A stretch of DNA of 64,000 nucleotides, from contig NZ_JANZKX010000010.1 of the NCBI RefSeq assembly GCF_027257975.1, positions 1 to 64,000 on the forward strand, in the 5' to 3' direction. The notes under the pieces are model-generated. The model did not search any database and had not been told where the DNA came from. It saw nothing but the letters and a program-made list of their open reading frames with translations. This DNA comes from Pelomonas sp. BJYL3. Its GTDB lineage: Bacteria; Pseudomonadota; Gammaproteobacteria; Burkholderiales; Burkholderiaceae_C. This document shows positions 9,735 through 18,497 of the stretch, in pieces; position 1 is the first letter of the stretch, and the number at the start of each line of letters is the position of its first letter. The position numbers and the translations under genes are program-made.

Positions 9735-11786
9735 TCACTCACGCGCCAGGGCATCGACCGGGCTCAGCGCCGCCGCGCGGCGGGCCGGCAGCGTGCCGAA
9801 GAGAAGGCCGATGCCGCCCGAGACCGCGAAGGCCAGGGCCACGGCCTTGCCGCTGACGTCCAGCGTCACCTTGTCCTGCACGGCATTCGCGCCCTGGGCC
9901 GCCAGCCAGGACAGGCCCAGACCCGCCAGGCCGCCCAGGCAGCACAGCATCACCGCCTCGATCAGGAACTGCATGCGCACGTCGCTCTGCCGCGCGCCCA
10001 CGGCCATGCGGATGCCGATCTCCCGCGTGCGCTCCGACACCGAGACCAGCATGATGTTCATGACCCCCACGCCCCCCACCAGCAGCGCGATCGCGCCCAC
10101 GCCGGTGAAGATGCCCGCGATGATGCCCATCACCTGCTGGACCTGGCGGAACATGGCGTCGCCGTTCCAGAGCCCGAAGTCCTGCTGGCCATGCAGCGCC
10201 TTCAGCCGGTGCCTCACCTGGGCCTCGATGCTGGAGGGATCGAAGCCCTTGGCCACCAGCACGCGGAAGCTGCCCACCGCGGGTCGGGCGTCGATCTTGC
10301 TGAGGTAGGTGCTGACGGGCAGGTAGAGGTTGGGCGAGCGGCCGTCGTCCCCGTCACCATCGCGCTTCTCCTTGAGGATGCCGATCACCTGCACCGGCAG
10401 CGCGGCGCCGACCTGCGGCACTGCCATCGCGCCCGGCTGGGCACCGTCCGCAGGCCCGGGCAGGATGTCGATCAGCATCGTCGAGCCCAGGGCCGAGGCC
10501 CTGCCCTTGTACAGGTCCTGCCAGAGCCGATGGCTGATCACCACCACCTGCGCACGCGCCTGGAGGTCGGCGCTGGTGAAGTCCCGGCCCAGCTCCAGTG
10601 CCAGCTGGTAGCTCTTGAGCGTGTCGGTCGTGGCGGCCACGGTCTGGCCGTTGACCTGCTGCGTGCCGTGGCGCAGGCCGCCCATCATGCGGCGCTCGCC
10701 CTGCACGTCCTGCACGCCCTCGATGGCGCGGATGGCGTCCAGCTCGTATGGCCGGAAGTCCCGCGGCAGCGCCCCGGGTGCCAGCTTGGCCGGATCGGAC
10801 CAGACCCACAGCTTGCTCGCCACGGCCGCGCCCAGATTGCCCTCGATGCCCTGCCGTGCCGCATCGCCCAGCGCCGCCGTGCACACCACCGCGGTGATGC
10901 CGATGCAGATGCCCAGCATGGACAGGCTGGAGCGCAGCCGGTTGGCATAGAGCGCGCCCAGGGCCGAGCTCAGCGCCTCGCGCAGCTGCCCGCGCCAGTG
11001 CGCCCAATAGCTGCCCGGGCCCGAGGCCATGGTCAGCGCGGCCGAGGGCACGGTGTGGCCGGCGGGCGTGCCGCTGTCGCGCAGCACGCGGCCGTCGGAG
11101 AGCTCGATCACGCGCCGCGCGTGCGCCGCCACCTTGGCGTCGTGCGTCACCAGGATGATGGTGTGGCCGGCCGCATGCAGGGCGTCCAGCTGGCGCAGCA
11201 TCTCCTGGCCGCTGGCGGAATCCAGCGCGCCCGTGGGCTCGTCGGCCAGGATGATCTGCCCGCCGTTCATCAGGGCCCGCGCGATGCTCACCCGCTGCTG
11301 CTGGCCGCCGGAGAGCTCGTTGGGCTTGTGGTGCATGCGCTCGCCCAGGCCCAGGTCCGACAGCAGGCGGGCCGCACGGCCCATGCGCTTGCCGGTGCCG
11401 ATGCCGGCATAGACCGCCGGCAGCGAGGCATTGGCCTGCGCGTCCATGCCGGGCAGCAGGTGGTAGCGCTGGAAGATGAAGCCGAAGCGCTCGCGCCGCA
11501 GGGCCGCGAGCTCGTCGGCGTCCAGCTCGCTGGCATCCTGCCCGTCGATCAGGAACTGGCCTTCGCTGGGGTTGTCCAGGCAGCCCAGGATGTTCATCAG
11601 CGTGCTCTTGCCCGAGCCGGACTGGCCGATGATGGCCACGTACTCGCCGGCCTCGATGCGCAGGCTCACGCCCTGCAGCGCCGGCACGATGACGGCCTGG
11701 GGATCGTCGGCCTTGCCCATCACGTAGCGGCGGGCCACGCCGCGCAGCTCGATCAGGGGCGTGCCGTGTGGTTGCGATGTGCTCAT
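9735..11786 (-). CDS. macB: MacB-type ABC transporter, fused ATPase-permease
   Basis: The product is 683 residues. The N-terminal ATPase domain (about 1-240) has Walker A GQSGSGKST, signature LSGGQQQR and Walker B ILADEPTGALD. One membrane helix near residue 285 precedes a periplasmic domain (MacB-PCD). The three FtsX-like helices at the C terminus include VGGVGVMNIMLVSVSERTREIGIRMAVGA, the hallmark stretch of MacB. MacB works as a dimer that drives MacA-TolC export of macrolides, peptides or lipopeptides across the outer membrane. It lies 7 bases after macA and is followed by a NodT-type channel, giving a complete tripartite operon. The substrate is not predictable from sequence. Confidence 0.93.
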   Translation of the reverse strand: MSTSQPHGTPLIELRGVARRYVMGKADDPQAVIVPALQGVSLRIEAGEYVAIIGQSGSGKSTLMNILGCLDNPSEGQFLIDGQDASELDADELAALRRERFGFIFQRYHLLPGMDAQANASLPAVYAGIGTGKRMGRAARLLSDLGLGERMHHKPNELSGGQQQRVSIARALMNGGQIILADEPTGALDSASGQEMLRQLDALHAAGHTIILVTHDAKVAAHARRVIELSDGRVLRDSGTPAGHTVPSAALTMASGPGSYWAHWRGQLREALSSALGALYANRLRSSLSMLGICIGITAVVCTAALGDAARQGIEGNLGAAVASKLWVWSDPAKLAPGALPRDFRPYELDAIRAIEGVQDVQGERRMMGGLRHGTQQVNGQTVAATTDTLKSYQLALELGRDFTSADLQARAQVVVISHRLWQDLYKGRASALGSTMLIDILPGPADGAQPGAMAVPQVGAALPVQVIGILKEKRDGDGDDGRSPNLYLPVSTYLSKIDARPAVGSFRVLVAKGFDPSSIEAQVRHRLKALHGQQDFGLWNGDAMFRQVQQVMGIIAGIFTGVGAIALLVGGVGVMNIMLVSVSERTREIGIRMAVGARQSDVRMQFLIEAVMLCCLGGLAGLGLSWLAAQGANAVQDKVTLDVSGKAVALAFAVSGGIGLLFGTLPARRAAALSPVDALARE

Positions 11787-11793
11787 GGCGGCC

Positions 11794-13116
11794 TCAGTCG
11801 ACGGTCACGCCGGCATCGCCGTCACCTGCCTTCTTGGCCACAGGCGCCAGCAGCAGCTTCTCGCCGGGCTTGACGCCCTCCAGCACCTGGGCCTTGCCGC
11901 CGTCCTGCAGCCCGATGCGCACCTTGCGCATCTCCGGCTTGTGGGCGGCGTCCTGCTCGCTGCCGGGCTTGTAGAGCTGCACCTCGTAGCGGCCCTGCGC
12001 ATCGCGCTCGCCGAGGGCGACCATGGGCAGGGTCGGGACCTGCTTCGCGCTGCCGGTCTCGATGTTCACCTGCACCGTCATGTCGGACAGCAGCGTGCGG
12101 TCCTTGTTGTCCACCTCGAAGAGCACGTTGTAGTAGACGGCGTTGCCCATGCGCTCGGGCACCGGCTGGATCACGCGGACCCGGCCCTCGTACTGCCGGC
12201 CCTCGCCGGACAGGGTCGAGAAGCGTGCGACCTGCCCCACCTTCACCGCGGACACATCGGCCTCGGGCACGCGAGCCCGCACGGTGATGGTGTCCAGCTG
12301 CGCGAGCGTCACCATCACCGGCGTGATCTGCACGGCGATGACGGTCTGGCCGGCCTGCACCGGGATGTTGACCACGGTCCCGTCCATGGGCGCCGTGATG
12401 CGGGTGTAGCCCAGGTTGAGCTGGCGCTTGGCGAGGTCCGCCTGCAGGCGCTGCATGCTGGCCTGCTGGCCGCGGTAGTCGGCCTGCAGCTTGTCCAGCT
12501 GGGCCTGGGCGTTCTCGGCCTCCTGGCCTGCGGTGGCGCTGCCCGCAAGCAGGCGCTGCTGGCGCTGGACCTCGCGCTGGGTCAGCTCGATGTCCACCCT
12601 CATGCGCTCCAGCTGCGCCTTCTGCTGGGCCACGGCGGCCTCGGCCTGGGCGAGGTCGCTGCGGGCGATCTCGGGGTCCAGACTCACCAGCAGGTCACCC
12701 TTCTTCACGTTCTGGCCCAGCTCCACATGCAGGGTCTGCACCTGGCCGCTGACCTGCGCGCCCACGTCCACCTTGGTGCGGGCCTGCAGGATGCCGGAGG
12801 CCTGGACCAGCTGGGTGATGTCGGCCAGCTTGACCTCGCCCACAGGCGGTGCGGCAGTCGGCTTGGGCGGATGCGTGAGGCGCCAGCCGCCGGCCACCAC
12901 CGCCAGCACGGCAGCGACAATCAGCGGCGTGCGCCAGCGGCGCCAGCGCGAGCGCACCCGCCTCGGCGCCGGTGCCGGCCCCTGCGGCGGGGCGGACTGC
13001 TCACCGGGCTGTGCCGGCGGATCAAACGGATGGCTGGACGGCGCATCGGCAATGCGCGGGGCCGCGGGGTGGCTGCCCGGTGGAATCACCAGGGTGGTGG
13101 AGGCGCTGTCGCTCAC
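11794..13116 (-). CDS. macA: MacA-type periplasmic adaptor subunit
   Basis: The product is 440 residues. The start is GTG 13116 with GGGAGA just upstream. A 60-residue Pro/Ala/Arg-rich cytoplasmic extension precedes one membrane helix (PLIVAAVLAVVAGGW, about 65-80); this extension is longer than usual for MacA. It is followed by a lipoyl/barrel-sandwich half (VDVGAQVSGQVQTLHVELGQNVKKGDLL), a long coiled-coil hairpin (about residues 150-240), the second lipoyl half and a beta-barrel. It links MacB to the outer-membrane factor. It is the first gene of a macA-macB-channel operon. Confidence 0.9.
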   Translation of the reverse strand: MSDSASTTLVIPPGSHPAAPRIADAPSSHPFDPPAQPGEQSAPPQGPAPAPRRVRSRWRRWRTPLIVAAVLAVVAGGWRLTHPPKPTAAPPVGEVKLADITQLVQASGILQARTKVDVGAQVSGQVQTLHVELGQNVKKGDLLVSLDPEIARSDLAQAEAAVAQQKAQLERMRVDIELTQREVQRQQRLLAGSATAGQEAENAQAQLDKLQADYRGQQASMQRLQADLAKRQLNLGYTRITAPMDGTVVNIPVQAGQTVIAVQITPVMVTLAQLDTITVRARVPEADVSAVKVGQVARFSTLSGEGRQYEGRVRVIQPVPERMGNAVYYNVLFEVDNKDRTLLSDMTVQVNIETGSAKQVPTLPMVALGERDAQGRYEVQLYKPGSEQDAAHKPEMRKVRIGLQDGGKAQVLEGVKPGEKLLLAPVAKKAGDGDAGVTVD

Positions 13117-13468
13117 GGTCTCTCCCGTCGTTCTTGTCGGTCCGAGGGCTCCTGCTCAGGGGCCCGGTGTGGAGCCGGAGTCTAATGACGAGAAGGCGAG
13201 GACCGGGGTGCCGAAAGGCAGGTTCCGGACAGTCTGCCAAAGGAGCGGTGCCAAAGGTCCTGGCGTGCGATGGACCGGAGGCGATGTGGGCTGGGCGGCT
13301 GGCGCAAGACCTGACCCCGTGCGATACGCTGGCGAGGATTTGACGCCCCTCCCCGGCATGTCGAGGTCCCCCATGCACCACAGCGAGGCCACTGGCCCGC
13401 ACGGGGGCCCAGCTTCGCCGCGGCCTGACAGCAAGGCAGGCCCAAGGCCACCCTTCCCGTCGTGGATG
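13117..13468. other. Intergenic region upstream of macA
   Basis: About 350 bases between the macA start and the stop of an unrelated gene on the same strand. It presumably carries the macA promoter; CATTAG near 13180 could be a -10 element but no clear -35 is visible. No coding potential of note. Confidence 0.4.
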
Positions 13469-15142
13469 TCAGTAGAGGTCGTCGAAGTAGTCGCACTGGC
13501 TGCCGAGTCCCTGATTGAGGTCCAGTCCCCTGCGTGCCTGGGCAGCGGCAGCTGGCGAGAGGGCCTGCAATGTCGGCAGTAGAAGGTCCAGCGTCTCTCG
13601 GCACAAGGTCGCCTGATAGGGCAAGTCCGAATCTCTCTCGTCCACGCTAGTGCCCGCCACCCGCTCCATGGCCGCGCCAGCCGCCGACGGGTCCGCGGTA
13701 GCCAACGCCGCAAACTCATCTCGCAGCCGTTGATGCTGCTTGCGGTTCAGTCCTTCGTGGGGAATATGACGGACCAGGGTGACCCGATGGCGCAGGGCTG
13801 CGCCAGGCACTTCGCGAATCACCCGATCCATGAAGTCGTCCAGCACCCGGTCGACCATCGTCAGCACCGGCGAATCCGGCGCAGCGGGCAAGGCAGAGTT
13901 GCGCTCCTGCAGAACGAGATCGCCCTGGGTCTTCCAGCGAAACCACCGCCGCGAGGATTGTCGCCATGCATCGTTGCTCGCCGGCCGCTCGGTCAAGCAC
14001 CCCAGCAGACTGCGCAGCCACCCGTGCAGGGACTCCATCCTGGGCTTCTGAACATCGGCCAGCCATTGGCCGGCCAAGGCCTCCAGCCGTTCAATCGCCG
14101 CGCCAGGCAGCCCGGACGCGGGGTCGGCATAGGCCGCGACCAGTCCCAGCAGCTGCATGCCCAGCATCTCCTGGGCCGGCTCGAGTCGGGACTGCAGCGC
14201 AAGGGCAAGAGCGGGGAGCTTTGCCCAGTAAGTCGCGTTGGGGTCACCGAATCTGAAGAGCCGCCGCAGCGACTGGCCCTGGTCCGGCAGTGGCAGGGGA
14301 GGTTCTGCAAGCAGCATCGAGAACAGGTCCTCGGCCATGGCTGCCATGAGCTGCTGCAGGACGGGTCGCAATGTGCCCCCGGCTTCCTGCGAGTCCAGTT
14401 GGTAGGCGGTGTAGAGCAGCCCCTCTCCCATCAGTTGCGCGGCGATGGCTGGCCTCGCAGGCCGCAGCAGCCGCGCGACACTGCAGAGCGTCTCCGCCTG
14501 AGGGAACAGGCACTGAGGCTCCAGGCGAACGCCCGTGCCGGTCCGACGCCAGTGCAGATCGATCAGCTGCAAGGCCTCGGGTGCTCCCTGCGCGAGCAGC
14601 CCTTCCAGCAGCGGCCAGGCCTGCCGGTCCAGCTCATCGGGCCGCGTCGTCCTGGGCACCAGGGCATCCGGCAGATCCGCGCAGCGCTGAAAGGTGGCCA
14701 GGCGCTCTGCCGCCGGAGACTGCATGTCCTCCAGGCAGGCCTGTGCAAGCCGAATCCAGGACTTGCCGATTGCGGATTCCCGGCCTTCAAGCTCACAGAG
14801 CGGGTCCACTGCGCGCAGGACGTACAGGGCACCGAAGAGCGTGTTGCCAGGAACCTCGCCACTGGCCTTCCACAGGCGCGCCAGGAAGCGTTCCCTCAGC
14901 CACAGCTTCCTCCTGGCGTTCAGGGCATTGAGCGAGCGCTCCACTCGTGCGAGCCATGTCAGCCAACGGGGCACGGCCGGGACCGGCTTCCCATGCAGGC
15001 TGGCGTACGTGTCATGCAAGTGGCGGTCCAGCATGGCCACCTGCGCACGATAAAACGGGGATGGCCGAGCCGCACCCGGGGCTGACTTCGCCTGTGCCAG
15101 CGCGCAATTTTCACAAGTAGTGCCTGCTCCGCCGGCGAGCAC
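13469..15142 (-). CDS. Large protein of unknown function, apparently frameshifted near its 5' end
   Basis: The open frame gives 557 residues from GTG 15142, but its first 10-15 residues look non-coding. A protein-like sequence in another frame (15246 to about 15110) reads directly into it if one A is added to the AAAA run at 15107-15110. The repaired gene is 593 codons including stop, with the junction reading EQALLVKNCALAQ. The protein is Leu/Ala/Arg-rich, helical and has no signal peptide, membrane segment or catalytic motif I recognise. It ends QCDYFDDLY. It lies 54 bases downstream of regA on the same strand. Whether the shift is real or a sequencing error cannot be told here. Confidence 0.6.
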   Translation of the reverse strand: MLAGGAGTTCENCALAQAKSAPGAARPSPFYRAQVAMLDRHLHDTYASLHGKPVPAVPRWLTWLARVERSLNALNARRKLWLRERFLARLWKASGEVPGNTLFGALYVLRAVDPLCELEGRESAIGKSWIRLAQACLEDMQSPAAERLATFQRCADLPDALVPRTTRPDELDRQAWPLLEGLLAQGAPEALQLIDLHWRRTGTGVRLEPQCLFPQAETLCSVARLLRPARPAIAAQLMGEGLLYTAYQLDSQEAGGTLRPVLQQLMAAMAEDLFSMLLAEPPLPLPDQGQSLRRLFRFGDPNATYWAKLPALALALQSRLEPAQEMLGMQLLGLVAAYADPASGLPGAAIERLEALAGQWLADVQKPRMESLHGWLRSLLGCLTERPASNDAWRQSSRRWFRWKTQGDLVLQERNSALPAAPDSPVLTMVDRVLDDFMDRVIREVPGAALRHRVTLVRHIPHEGLNRKQHQRLRDEFAALATADPSAAGAAMERVAGTSVDERDSDLPYQATLCRETLDLLLPTLQALSPAAAAQARRGLDLNQGLGSQCDYFDDLY

Positions 15143-15246
15143 AGGGCGAACAGCTGGTCGCGCCTGGCGACCCGGCGGTCACGCTCCTCCGCATCCAGCA
15201 GATGGCGGGGAAGGAAAGCATCAGGCGGGAGCGTGGGCGGGAACAT
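15102..15246 (-). pseudogene. Out-of-frame 5' end of the gene above
   Basis: From ATG 15246 the frame reads MFPPTLPPDAFLPRHLLDAE and ERDRRVARRDQLFALCSPAE, a plausible soluble protein N terminus, then loses sense after the A4 run at 15107-15110. The summed length of the two parts plus one base (1779) is divisible by three, which supports a single-base deletion. Confidence 0.55.
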
Positions 15247-15300
15247 GGGCTAAGCCGTCAGACCAAGGCGGCTCGCATCTTAAGTCCGTGCCCGCCCGCC

Positions 15301-15840
15301 TCACTTCACCCGCTGCTTCTCCAGCTTCCGCGCCAGCGTGCGACGGTGCATGCCCAGGCGGCGGGCCGTCTCGGAGATGTTGAAGCCGGTCTCGGCCAGG
15401 GTCTCGTGGATGCGTTCCCACTCCAGGGTCTTGATGGAGGTGGTGCGCTCGGTGAGCTCGACCTCGGCATCGCCCTCGGCCTTGTCGAAGGCGGCCTCGA
15501 TGTCGTCGGTGTTGGCCGGCTTGGCCAGGTAGTGGCGGGCGCCCAGCTTGATGGCCTCGACGGCGGTGGCGATGCTGGCGTAGCCCGTCAGCACGACGAT
15601 GACCATGGCCTCGTCGTGCGCATGCAGGGCCTGCACGCAGGCGAGGCCGGAGTCGCCGCCGGCCAGCTTGAGGTCCACCACCGCGAAGCCGGGGCGGTGC
15701 TCGGCCAGATGCGCCTGGACCTCGGCCAGGTTGGCGGCACGCAGCACGCGATAGCCGCGCCGTTCGAAGGAGCGGATCAGGGTGCGGGCAAAGCTGTCGT
15801 CGTCCTCGACGATCAGCAGCAGGCGGTCTTCAGCGTCCAC
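15301..15840 (-). CDS. regA: RegA/RoxR/PrrA/ActR-family response regulator
   Basis: The product is 179 residues. The receiver domain (about 5-125) has the acidic pair in LLIVEDDDSF, the phospho-accepting Asp in FAVVDLKLAG, Thr in VLTGYAS and Lys in YLAKPA. A linker leads to a Fis-type helix-turn-helix (about 140-178) with NISETARRLGMHRRTLARKL, the strongly conserved DNA-recognition helix of RegA homologues. In this family the regulator controls respiration, cytochrome oxidases and, in some species, photosynthesis and carbon or nitrogen fixation in response to redox state. The gene overlaps regB by 11 bases and closes the cyo operon, which is a likely target. Confidence 0.92.
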   Translation of the reverse strand: MDAEDRLLLIVEDDDSFARTLIRSFERRGYRVLRAANLAEVQAHLAEHRPGFAVVDLKLAGGDSGLACVQALHAHDEAMVIVVLTGYASIATAVEAIKLGARHYLAKPANTDDIEAAFDKAEGDAEVELTERTTSIKTLEWERIHETLAETGFNISETARRLGMHRRTLARKLEKQRVK

Positions 15841-17200
15841 GCTTGTCCTTCAGGGATGGGCTTTGCCGCTGGACGCTGAGGCTGGACAGGGGCAGGCGCA
15901 TGCCCACCTCGGCCCCGCCTTCCCAGCGGTTGCGGGCCTCGATCTTGCCACCCAGGCTGCGGGCCACATTGACCGAGAGGAACAGCCCCAGGCCGCCACC
16001 GGGCTTGCCCTTGCTGCTCTGGTAGGGCTTGCCGAAGCGCTCCAGCATCTCGGGGGCAAAACCTGGCCCCTGGTCCAGCACGGTCAGGGCGAGCACCTCG
16101 CCGTCCTGCTCAAGCTCGGCGCGCAGGGTGATCTCGCCGTCCGGGCAGGCTTCGAGGGCGTTGTCCAGCACGTTGTCCACCATCTGGCGCAGGGCGAAGT
16201 CCGAGTACATGGGCACGTCGGGAAGGTTCTGCGCCTCGAAGTGCAGGGCCTTGGCCGGACGGGTGCGGCGCCATTGGGCCACGAGCTCGTCGAGGAAGGC
16301 GTGCAGATGGGTCTGTGCTGGTGCCTCGCCGCGGGCCTCGCCGGCCGAGAGCAGGATGCCGCTGACGATGGTCTTGCAGCGCTTGAGCTGCAGCTGCATC
16401 TCCTCGATCTCCTCGCGCAGCTCGGGGTCGCCCGCAAAAGGCGCCATGCGGGCCCAGTCGCCCAGGATCACCGACAGCGTGGCCAGCGGCGTGCCCAGCT
16501 CATGGGCCGCGCCCGAGGCCAGCAGGCCCATGCGCACGATGTGTTCCTCTTCCGCCGCACGCTGGCGCAGCTTGGCCAGGCTGGCGTCGCGCTGGCGCAG
16601 GTTGCGCACGATGCGGTGCATGAAGACCACCAGCAGCACCGCATTGAGCAGGAAGCACAGCAGCAGGCCGCCGATGAAATGCACGGAGAGCGCCGGCACG
16701 TCCACGTCCGGCAGCGCCACGGGCCGGTAGACATGGGTCAGCGTCATGAAGCTGACGCTGGCGATGAAGACCATGGCCCAGATGTAGGCGGGCCTCAGCA
16801 GCACCGTGCCCACCGCGATCTGCAGCAGGAAGAGAAAGCAGAAGGGATTGGTGATGCCGCCGCTGTAGTAGAGCTGGCCGCTGAGCACGGCCACGTCGAT
16901 CAGCACGCCACCGAAGAGCGCGCCGTTGCTGACGTCACGCCCGCTGCGGCTGTGCAGCCAGCTCGCCACGTTGAAGAGGGCCAGCGCACCCAGCAGGGTC
17001 AGCATCTCGACCAGGGGCAGGCGGATGGCCAGCAGGAAGTGCACGGCCAGGATCGTGGCCAGCTGCCCGGCCACGGCCAGCCAGCGCAGCTGGATCAGCT
17101 GCAGCAGGTTGCGCCGGCCGGCCAGCGTTTCCGAGGCACGGCCCGCCGCACCGAGGTGGGCCACCTCGGCCTGCTCATGCGCTTCAAGTGTCGGATCCAA
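15830..17200 (-). CDS. regB: RegB/RoxS/PrrB/ActS-family redox sensor histidine kinase
   Basis: The product is 456 residues if it starts at TTG 17200, which has GGAG 9 bases upstream; TTG 17245 and GTG 17164 are alternatives. Six membrane helices fill the first 190 residues, with SGGITNPF in the loop matching the GGXXNPF ubiquinone-binding motif of RegB. The H-box is GAAHELGTPLATLSVI, almost invariant in RegB. Forty-two residues on, LKRCKTI holds the Cys that corresponds by position to the redox-active Cys of RegB. The ATPase domain has DNVLDNALEA and GGGLGLFLSVNVA. It phosphorylates RegA. The start overlaps the end of the SURF1 gene. Confidence 0.9.
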   Translation of the reverse strand: MDPTLEAHEQAEVAHLGAAGRASETLAGRRNLLQLIQLRWLAVAGQLATILAVHFLLAIRLPLVEMLTLLGALALFNVASWLHSRSGRDVSNGALFGGVLIDVAVLSGQLYYSGGITNPFCFLFLLQIAVGTVLLRPAYIWAMVFIASVSFMTLTHVYRPVALPDVDVPALSVHFIGGLLLCFLLNAVLLVVFMHRIVRNLRQRDASLAKLRQRAAEEEHIVRMGLLASGAAHELGTPLATLSVILGDWARMAPFAGDPELREEIEEMQLQLKRCKTIVSGILLSAGEARGEAPAQTHLHAFLDELVAQWRRTRPAKALHFEAQNLPDVPMYSDFALRQMVDNVLDNALEACPDGEITLRAELEQDGEVLALTVLDQGPGFAPEMLERFGKPYQSSKGKPGGGLGLFLSVNVARSLGGKIEARNRWEGGAEVGMRLPLSSLSVQRQSPSLKDKRGR

Positions 17201-17993
17201 CAGAGGCCGCTCCAGGGACTCGGCGCCTCTCGAAGCGCCACACAAACACCAGCGCCCCGGCCACCATGGCCGCGAGCGCGAACCAGGTCAGGGCGTACAT
17301 CAGGTGATTGTTGCTGAAAGCCAGGACGGTCAGCCCGGCGCGCGGCCACTGGCCCTCGGCGCCCTCGCTGGCATCCACGAAGAACGGCGCCACCTCGCCC
17401 GGCAGTTGCTGTGCGGCGGCGATGGCCTCGACGTCGCGGGAATACCAGCGCCCCGTGCCGGGGTCGTTGTGCTGCCAGAGCCGGCCTTCGGGCTCGGTCA
17501 GGCGCAGCAGGCCCAGCAGCGTCACCTCGCCCTGCGGCTCGGGCCGGGTGGCGGGATCGCGGTGCTCGGCATCGACAAAGCCCCTGTTGACCAGCACCCA
17601 GCGGCCGTCCGGGGTTCGCAGCGGCGTCAGCACCCACCAGCCCGAGCCCAGCACGGTGCTGGCCTGGACCCGCGTCTCGCGGCCATGATCGAAGTGGCCG
17701 GACAGCTGCAGGCGCTGGTACTCGTGCGTGTCACGCTGGACACGGGGCCAGTCCTGCGGCGCAGGCAACGGCTGGGGATCGCCGTGCTGGCTGGCCTCGA
17801 TGCGGGCCAGCAGCGCCTCCTTCCAGGCCAGGCGCTGGACCTGCCAGAGGCCCAGGGCCAGGAAGACGCCGATCAGGACGAGGCCGCCCAGCGTCACCGC
17901 CAGCAGCCGCCACGAGGGGCGGTGCGGGGCGGCGAAGGTGGGCGGCTGGTTCATGGCAGCTGGATCGGCGGCATGGCTCCGATCCTCTCGCAT
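17184..17993 (-). CDS. SURF1-family cytochrome oxidase assembly protein
   Basis: The product is 269 residues from ATG 17993, which shares its A with the cyoD stop (TGATG). ATG 17954 would give 256 residues and is also possible. There is one membrane helix near the N terminus (LLAVTLGGLVLIGVFLALGLWQVQR) and one near the C terminus (HLMYALTWFALAAMVAGALVFVW), flanking a periplasmic domain with WVLVNRGFV. This is the SURF1/Shy1 arrangement. SURF1 proteins assist haem insertion into the large oxidase subunit. Its place inside the cyo operon suggests it serves this quinol oxidase. Confidence 0.88.
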   Translation of the reverse strand: MREDRSHAADPAAMNQPPTFAAPHRPSWRLLAVTLGGLVLIGVFLALGLWQVQRLAWKEALLARIEASQHGDPQPLPAPQDWPRVQRDTHEYQRLQLSGHFDHGRETRVQASTVLGSGWWVLTPLRTPDGRWVLVNRGFVDAEHRDPATRPEPQGEVTLLGLLRLTEPEGRLWQHNDPGTGRWYSRDVEAIAAAQQLPGEVAPFFVDASEGAEGQWPRAGLTVLAFSNNHLMYALTWFALAAMVAGALVFVWRFERRRVPGAASVGSDT

Positions 17994-18376
17994 CAGGGCA
18001 GGTTGCGCATGTCGTGCACGGGCATCATGTTGGCGTTCATGTGGTACATGACCCAGATGGAGCCCGCCAGCATGATCAGCACCAGCGCCGCGGTGAAGAT
18101 CAGGGCCAGCAGGGACCAGCCGCCCTCGACCTTGCTGTTCATGTGCAGGAAATAGACCATGTGCACGACCATCTGCACGGCCGCGAAGGCGAGGATCACC
18201 AGCGCGGTGGCGTTCTTGCTCGGCAGCACCTGGCCCATGACCAGCCAGAAGGGAATCGCCGTCAGCACGACGGACAGCAGGAAGCCGATCACATAGCCCT
18301 TGACCGTGGCGTGGTAGGCCAGGTCATCGTCGTGGTGGCCGTGATCAGCGTGTTGATCGTGATGTTGTTCGCTCAT
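17993..18376 (-). CDS. cyoD: Cytochrome bo3 quinol oxidase subunit IV
   Basis: The product is 127 residues from ATG 18376; a TTG at 18388 could extend it by four residues. After a His/Asp-rich cytoplasmic N terminus (HHDQHADHGHHDDD) there are three membrane helices, the fold of CyoD. The stretch GYVIGFLLSVVLTAIPFWLV matches the family. Subunit IV has no redox centre and helps assemble the Cu-B site region. It is coupled to the SURF1 gene and separated from cyoC by 121 bases that hold hairpins. Confidence 0.93.
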   Translation of the reverse strand: MSEQHHDQHADHGHHDDDLAYHATVKGYVIGFLLSVVLTAIPFWLVMGQVLPSKNATALVILAFAAVQMVVHMVYFLHMNSKVEGGWSLLALIFTAALVLIMLAGSIWVMYHMNANMMPVHDMRNLP

Positions 18377-18497
18377 GTGACTTCTCAATCAGTCTTAGCA
18401 GTAGGCCTCCCAAGCCCAGCGGCGCTTGCAGATCCGGCTTTGCCGGGCTGCCAAGCGCGCCCCTTCGAGGGGGCGGCAGCAGGCCGTAGGGGGTGGG
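18377..18497 (-). repeat. Hairpin-bearing spacer between cyoC and cyoD
   Basis: Two perfect hairpins occupy this gap: CCGGC-TTT-GCCGG (18434-18446) and GCCCC with GGGGC around TTCGA (18459-18474). The spacing between the other cyo genes is 17-19 bases, so this 121-base insert is exceptional. It resembles the short palindromic intergenic elements scattered through Burkholderiales genomes and could be a REP-like repeat or an mRNA processing or stability element that sets cyoABC and cyoD levels apart. Confidence 0.5.
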
